A stretch of DNA of 25,334 bases from Candidatus Bathyarchaeota archaeon. Its GTDB lineage: Archaea > Thermoproteota > Bathyarchaeia > Bathyarchaeales > Bathyarchaeaceae. Under the pieces are notes generated by a model. The model worked only from the letters and a program-made list of their open reading frames with translations, did no database searches and had not been told where the DNA came from. The position numbers and the translations under genes are program-made. How positions within the stretch are numbered: position 1 is the stretch's first letter; each line of letters begins with the position of its first letter. The DNA lies in contig JAOUJL010000007.1 in NCBI GenBank assembly GCA_029883255.1, forward strand, positions 1 through 25,334. The letters are read 5' to 3'. Shown piece by piece: positions 24,085-25,334 of this stretch.

Positions 24085-24118
24085 AAAAAACCTTTTACTT
24101 TGTTAAAAAGGGGTTTTT
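24085..24118 (+). terminator. A/T hairpin ending in T run
   Basis: AAAAAACCTTTT is followed after a short loop by AAAAGGGGTTTTT, an imperfect inverted repeat with a final T run. It could act as a terminator on the plus strand, although archaeal termination depends mainly on the T run. Confidence 0.3.
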
Positions 24119-24190
24119 GGGCGGTTGCAGCTGTTACACGGCTTCTATCTGAGAGCAAAAAATGGGGAGAGTATTCTCTTACACATGCAG

Positions 24191-24218
24191 TGGTAGCCCG
24201 GGAGAGATTCGAACTCTC
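24191..24218 (-). tRNA. tRNA 3'-end fragment (T arm and CCA end)
   Basis: On the minus strand, GAGAG-TTCGAAT-CTCTC is a perfect T arm, followed by the seven-base acceptor half CCGGGCT, an A discriminator and encoded CCA. The matching acceptor 5' half (AGCCCGG), D arm and anticodon arm are not found in the next 150 bases, so this is a fragment or a tRNA-like end of another RNA. The upstream minus-strand DNA instead has CCGGGAGA at 24289-24282, which can pair with TCTCCCGG of the fragment. tRNA 3' ends are the usual target of archaeal integrases, so an attachment-site remnant is plausible. Confidence 0.35.
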
Positions 24219-24336
24219 GTCAACGAATTGAAAGTTTTTTGCCTTCATAAAGAAAGACCCGCTACAAATTTATAACGGGTATCTCCCGGTTCGCTATTGA
24301 TTATCTCGTTCCATCGAAGGGACAGCCAACCGATGG
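24191..24336 (-). ncRNA. Possible structured RNA with tRNA-like 3' end
   Basis: Several stems lie in order on the minus strand: CCATCG/CGATGG (24336-24311), CCGGGAGA against the distal TCTCCCGG (24289-24282 with 24205-24198), ACCCG/CGGGT (24280-24257), CTTTC/GAAGG, and the T arm. The TCTCCC segment can join either the long stem or the T arm and acceptor, so two alternative folds exist. No known family is recognised. Confidence 0.25.
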
Positions 24337-24463
24337 TGCAATGTAACAAGCTGAGATCACCACACCTGCATGTTGCATAAGCACAAAAGACAAAAATAAC
24401 ACATCTCATTACATTTATCGAGTATCTCTTAAGAGAAGTCAGAAATTGAGTTAGGAGATAATT

Positions 24464-24520
24464 GCGGGGTTGCCCTAGCCTGGTAGGGGCAGGACTTGAA
24501 CCCTTTTGGGTGTTAGTCCC
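24464..24520 (+). other. tRNA-like 5' half with D-arm consensus
   Basis: GCGGGGTTGCCC followed by TAGCCTGGTAGGGGC has the acceptor start, D stem and the classic AGCCTGGTA D loop. GGACT and AGTCC (24492-24496, 24515-24519) could form an anticodon stem around an 18-nt loop. No T arm or acceptor 3' half follows. It may be a tRNA remnant. Read on the other strand, the same DNA gives GGGTTCAAGTCC and CTACCA, a poorer T arm. Confidence 0.25.
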
Positions 24521-24711
24521 GCCCGGTCCACATTAACATGTTTGAAAACAGCAATTGCATACTTTCGAGTAGTGTAATAACTCATTATGCATCGCATTTT
24601 TGAAAGGTGAATTTGTTTGACCGAAGCTGTCTTGGTTCCTCGACCTTTGCTGAAGGGATTTTGCGAGTGTTTTGCTAAAATCGAGGAGATTCTGGCCACT
24701 TAGAGGGGCTC

Positions 24712-24834
24712 ATGAATAAGGAAGGATTAGAGCGAATAGAGAAAAGGCTTGGAGATCACAAGAAAAAAGATTGTGTGACTGCAAGAAGGACCAAGTTTGT
24801 CATACATATCGATTTTTACACAAAGCCTTGCTAA
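24712..24834 (+). CDS. Possible 40-residue basic protein
   Basis: ATG 24712 with AGAGGGG four to nine bases upstream opens MNKEGLERIEKRLGDHKKK and ends TKPC at TAA 24832-24834. The helical, highly charged start looks protein-like, but the frame is short and no relative is recognised. A GC block inside a perfect palindrome (TTAGCGCGCGCGCTAA) lies 36 bases downstream. Confidence 0.3.
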   Translation: MNKEGLERIEKRLGDHKKKDCVTARRTKFVIHIDFYTKPC

Positions 24835-24996
24835 ACTTCCAAGAGGCTTAAAATTGTTGTTGCGGCACGTTAGCGCGCGCGCTAAACAACTTTTAGGCAC
24901 TCATGCAAGGAAAATGAATTCTGAATCTGCATTTTCGGTTCATAAGTTAGTTAAATACTAACGTGTATTTCATTGTTTAGAGATGGAGGAAAAACG

Positions 24997-25179
24997 TTGA
25001 AAAAGAATGTGACACTTAAGCAGAGAAAAGATTTGGAAGGAAAAATGGCCAAGGTTTTCAAGGGAAATATTGAAGGGCTTTCGACAGAATTACAAGAAAT
25101 ATTGGTAGACGACCTAGTCACGGCTTTCCAAAATAGAATAAACGTGTTAATTCGAGTACAAGAGAAAAGGAGCTACTAA
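24997..25179 (+). CDS. Small conserved-looking archaeal protein of unknown function
   Basis: I start this 60-residue protein at TTG 24997 because GGAGGA lies six bases upstream; TTG 24973 would add eight residues over the ribosome site. The sequence begins KKNVTLKQRKDLEGKMAKVF and continues GNIEGLSTELQEILVDDLVT and AFQNRINVLIRVQ. It is helical, amphipathic and charged. I have the impression that the ELQEILVDDLVTAFQNR core is widespread in small archaeal proteins, but cannot name a family. It precedes a wHTH regulator gene with its own promoter. Function unknown. Confidence 0.65.
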   Translation: MKKNVTLKQRKDLEGKMAKVFKGNIEGLSTELQEILVDDLVTAFQNRINVLIRVQEKRSY

Positions 25180-25223
25180 TGCTGGCTAAATAGAAAAAAG
25201 ACGTAGTTTGAATCCATAAAAGC

Positions 25224-25233
25224 TTTATATAAA
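25224..25233 (+). promoter_or_regulatory. TATA box of the terminal wHTH gene
   Basis: TTTATATAAA lies 28-38 bases before ATG 25262, a near-ideal archaeal TATA element. Transcription would start a few bases before the start codon. Confidence 0.6.
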
Positions 25234-25261
25234 GAGGTTGAAGATATGGCAAGAGGTTTGG

Positions 25262-25334
25262 ATGATGAGACGTTCCAAACTTGAAATGTATATAGACATA
25301 CTTAGAGTGTTGGCCCACCGCGGTCCATTAAAGC
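25262..25334 (+). CDS. Winged-helix regulator, PF14947-type (5' part only)
   Basis: The frame begins at ATG 25262 or 25265 and reads MRRSKLEMYIDILRVLAHRG then PLK to the window edge. RRSKLEMYIDIL-VLAHRGPLK is the very characteristic first helix of the archaeal HTH_45 (PF14947) family of small wHTH regulators, usually about 90-100 residues. The rest lies outside the window. A strong TATA box and AGAGGT upstream support expression. The regulated target is not predictable. Confidence 0.8.
   Translation, partial: MMRRSKLEMYIDILRVLAHRGPLK

Larger units (their letters stand above)
23193..24711. other. Gene-poor stretch of about 1.5 kb
   Basis: No convincing long gene lies here. It holds GC blocks at 23232-23238 (inside AGATTCA...TGAATCT, 23223-23245), 23446-23455, 23721-23728, 23924-23932 and 24034-24043; the repeat copy at 23426-23443; a palindrome at 23858-23875; an A/T hairpin at 24085-24118; and two tRNA-like pieces. 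A 30-codon frame at 23590-23682 (MANMDLQIEADYNKEL) has protein-like composition, with no ribosome site. The region looks like decayed element DNA. Confidence 0.45.
153..24882. repeat. Dispersed alternating (GC)n blocks, about two dozen copies
   Basis: Blocks of mostly 8-12 alternating G/C stand at 153-160, 2633-2641, 2716-2724, 9152-9159, 10257-10268, 10719-10727, 12200-12209, 13882-13889, 14089-14098, 15928-15938, 19023-19030, 19809-19818, 19886-19897, 20472-20481, 20525-20531, 20584-20591, 23721-23728, 23924-23932, 24034-24043 and 24873-24882. Shorter or mixed GCGCGC-type copies lie at 10468, 13866, 23232 and 23446. In AT-rich DNA this is far above chance. None lies in 2730-9150 (the repair operon). 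The blocks are palindromic by nature and prone to Z-DNA; several meet gene stumps exactly. Confidence 0.9.

Noticed and set aside
24049..24231. 60-codon plus-strand frame through the tRNA-like fragment
   Set aside because: Its end (ARERFELSSTN) is the usual chance translation of a tRNA T arm, and its start overlaps a G-rich run and a hairpin.
153..24882. GC blocks as a CRISPR array
   Set aside because: Spacing is irregular (tens to thousands of bases), units are only 8-12 bp, and there are no uniform spacers or cas genes.

Overview
The window looks like chromosomal DNA of an archaeon, probably a mesophilic member of the TACK/Bathyarchaeia side. The reasons are a rad50-nurA-herA-mre11 repair operon (archaeal HerA/NurA type), TATA-box promoters with purine-rich flanks, frequent GTG/TTG starts, archaeal winged-helix (wHTH) regulators, and an archaeal beta-CASP RNase J-like protein. 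Base composition is moderately AT-rich. The lineage is inferred from protein style, not from a marker gene.

Layout. 1-2940: end of an unknown gene, a LysE-family exporter, and an RNase J-like metallo-beta-lactamase nuclease with a truncated N-terminal copy of a paralogue just upstream. 3051-9140: a compact four-gene double-strand-break end-processing operon, rad50-nurA-herA-mre11, in an order that is a cyclic rotation of the common archaeal order. 9163-10148: facing the operon, an overlapping pair of Holliday-junction-resolvase-like (PD-(D/E)XK) genes, one with an intact active site and one without. 10223-13820: accessory DNA with an ASCH-like gene stump, a small conserved-looking protein, a 32-bp tandem repeat, two convergent paralogous tyrosine recombinases (one with a 10-nt G tract at its 5' end) and a divergent wHTH regulator. 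14022-15928: gene wreckage, with an ABC-ATPase N-terminal stump, a wHTH/zinc-ribbon/Mrr-type nuclease broken at two homopolymers, and an unknown partner gene lacking its 5' end. 16110-18774: a tightly coupled unknown gene plus HEXXH metallopeptidase, with a convergent wHTH gene. 18796-21005: small membrane-anchored proteins and a decayed caspase-like (DUF6345-type) gene. 21136-23192: a divergent pair, one protein with a possible degenerate AAA+ fold and one wHTH protein. 23193-24996: a gene-poor stretch with tRNA-like pieces and hairpins. The end holds a small conserved-looking protein and the start of a PF14947-type wHTH regulator.

The most striking signal is not a gene. About two dozen short alternating (GC)n blocks (mostly 8-12 bp) are scattered outside intact genes and are absent from the repair operon. 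In at least five places a recognisable or open coding sequence stops or begins abruptly at such a block: the RNase J-like stump, ASCH-like stump, ABC-ATPase stump, the unknown gene at 15928, and the caspase-like stump. I read the blocks as probable rearrangement or repair junction marks, or the ends of an undescribed small element. Mechanism is inference; the positions are visible in the sequence.
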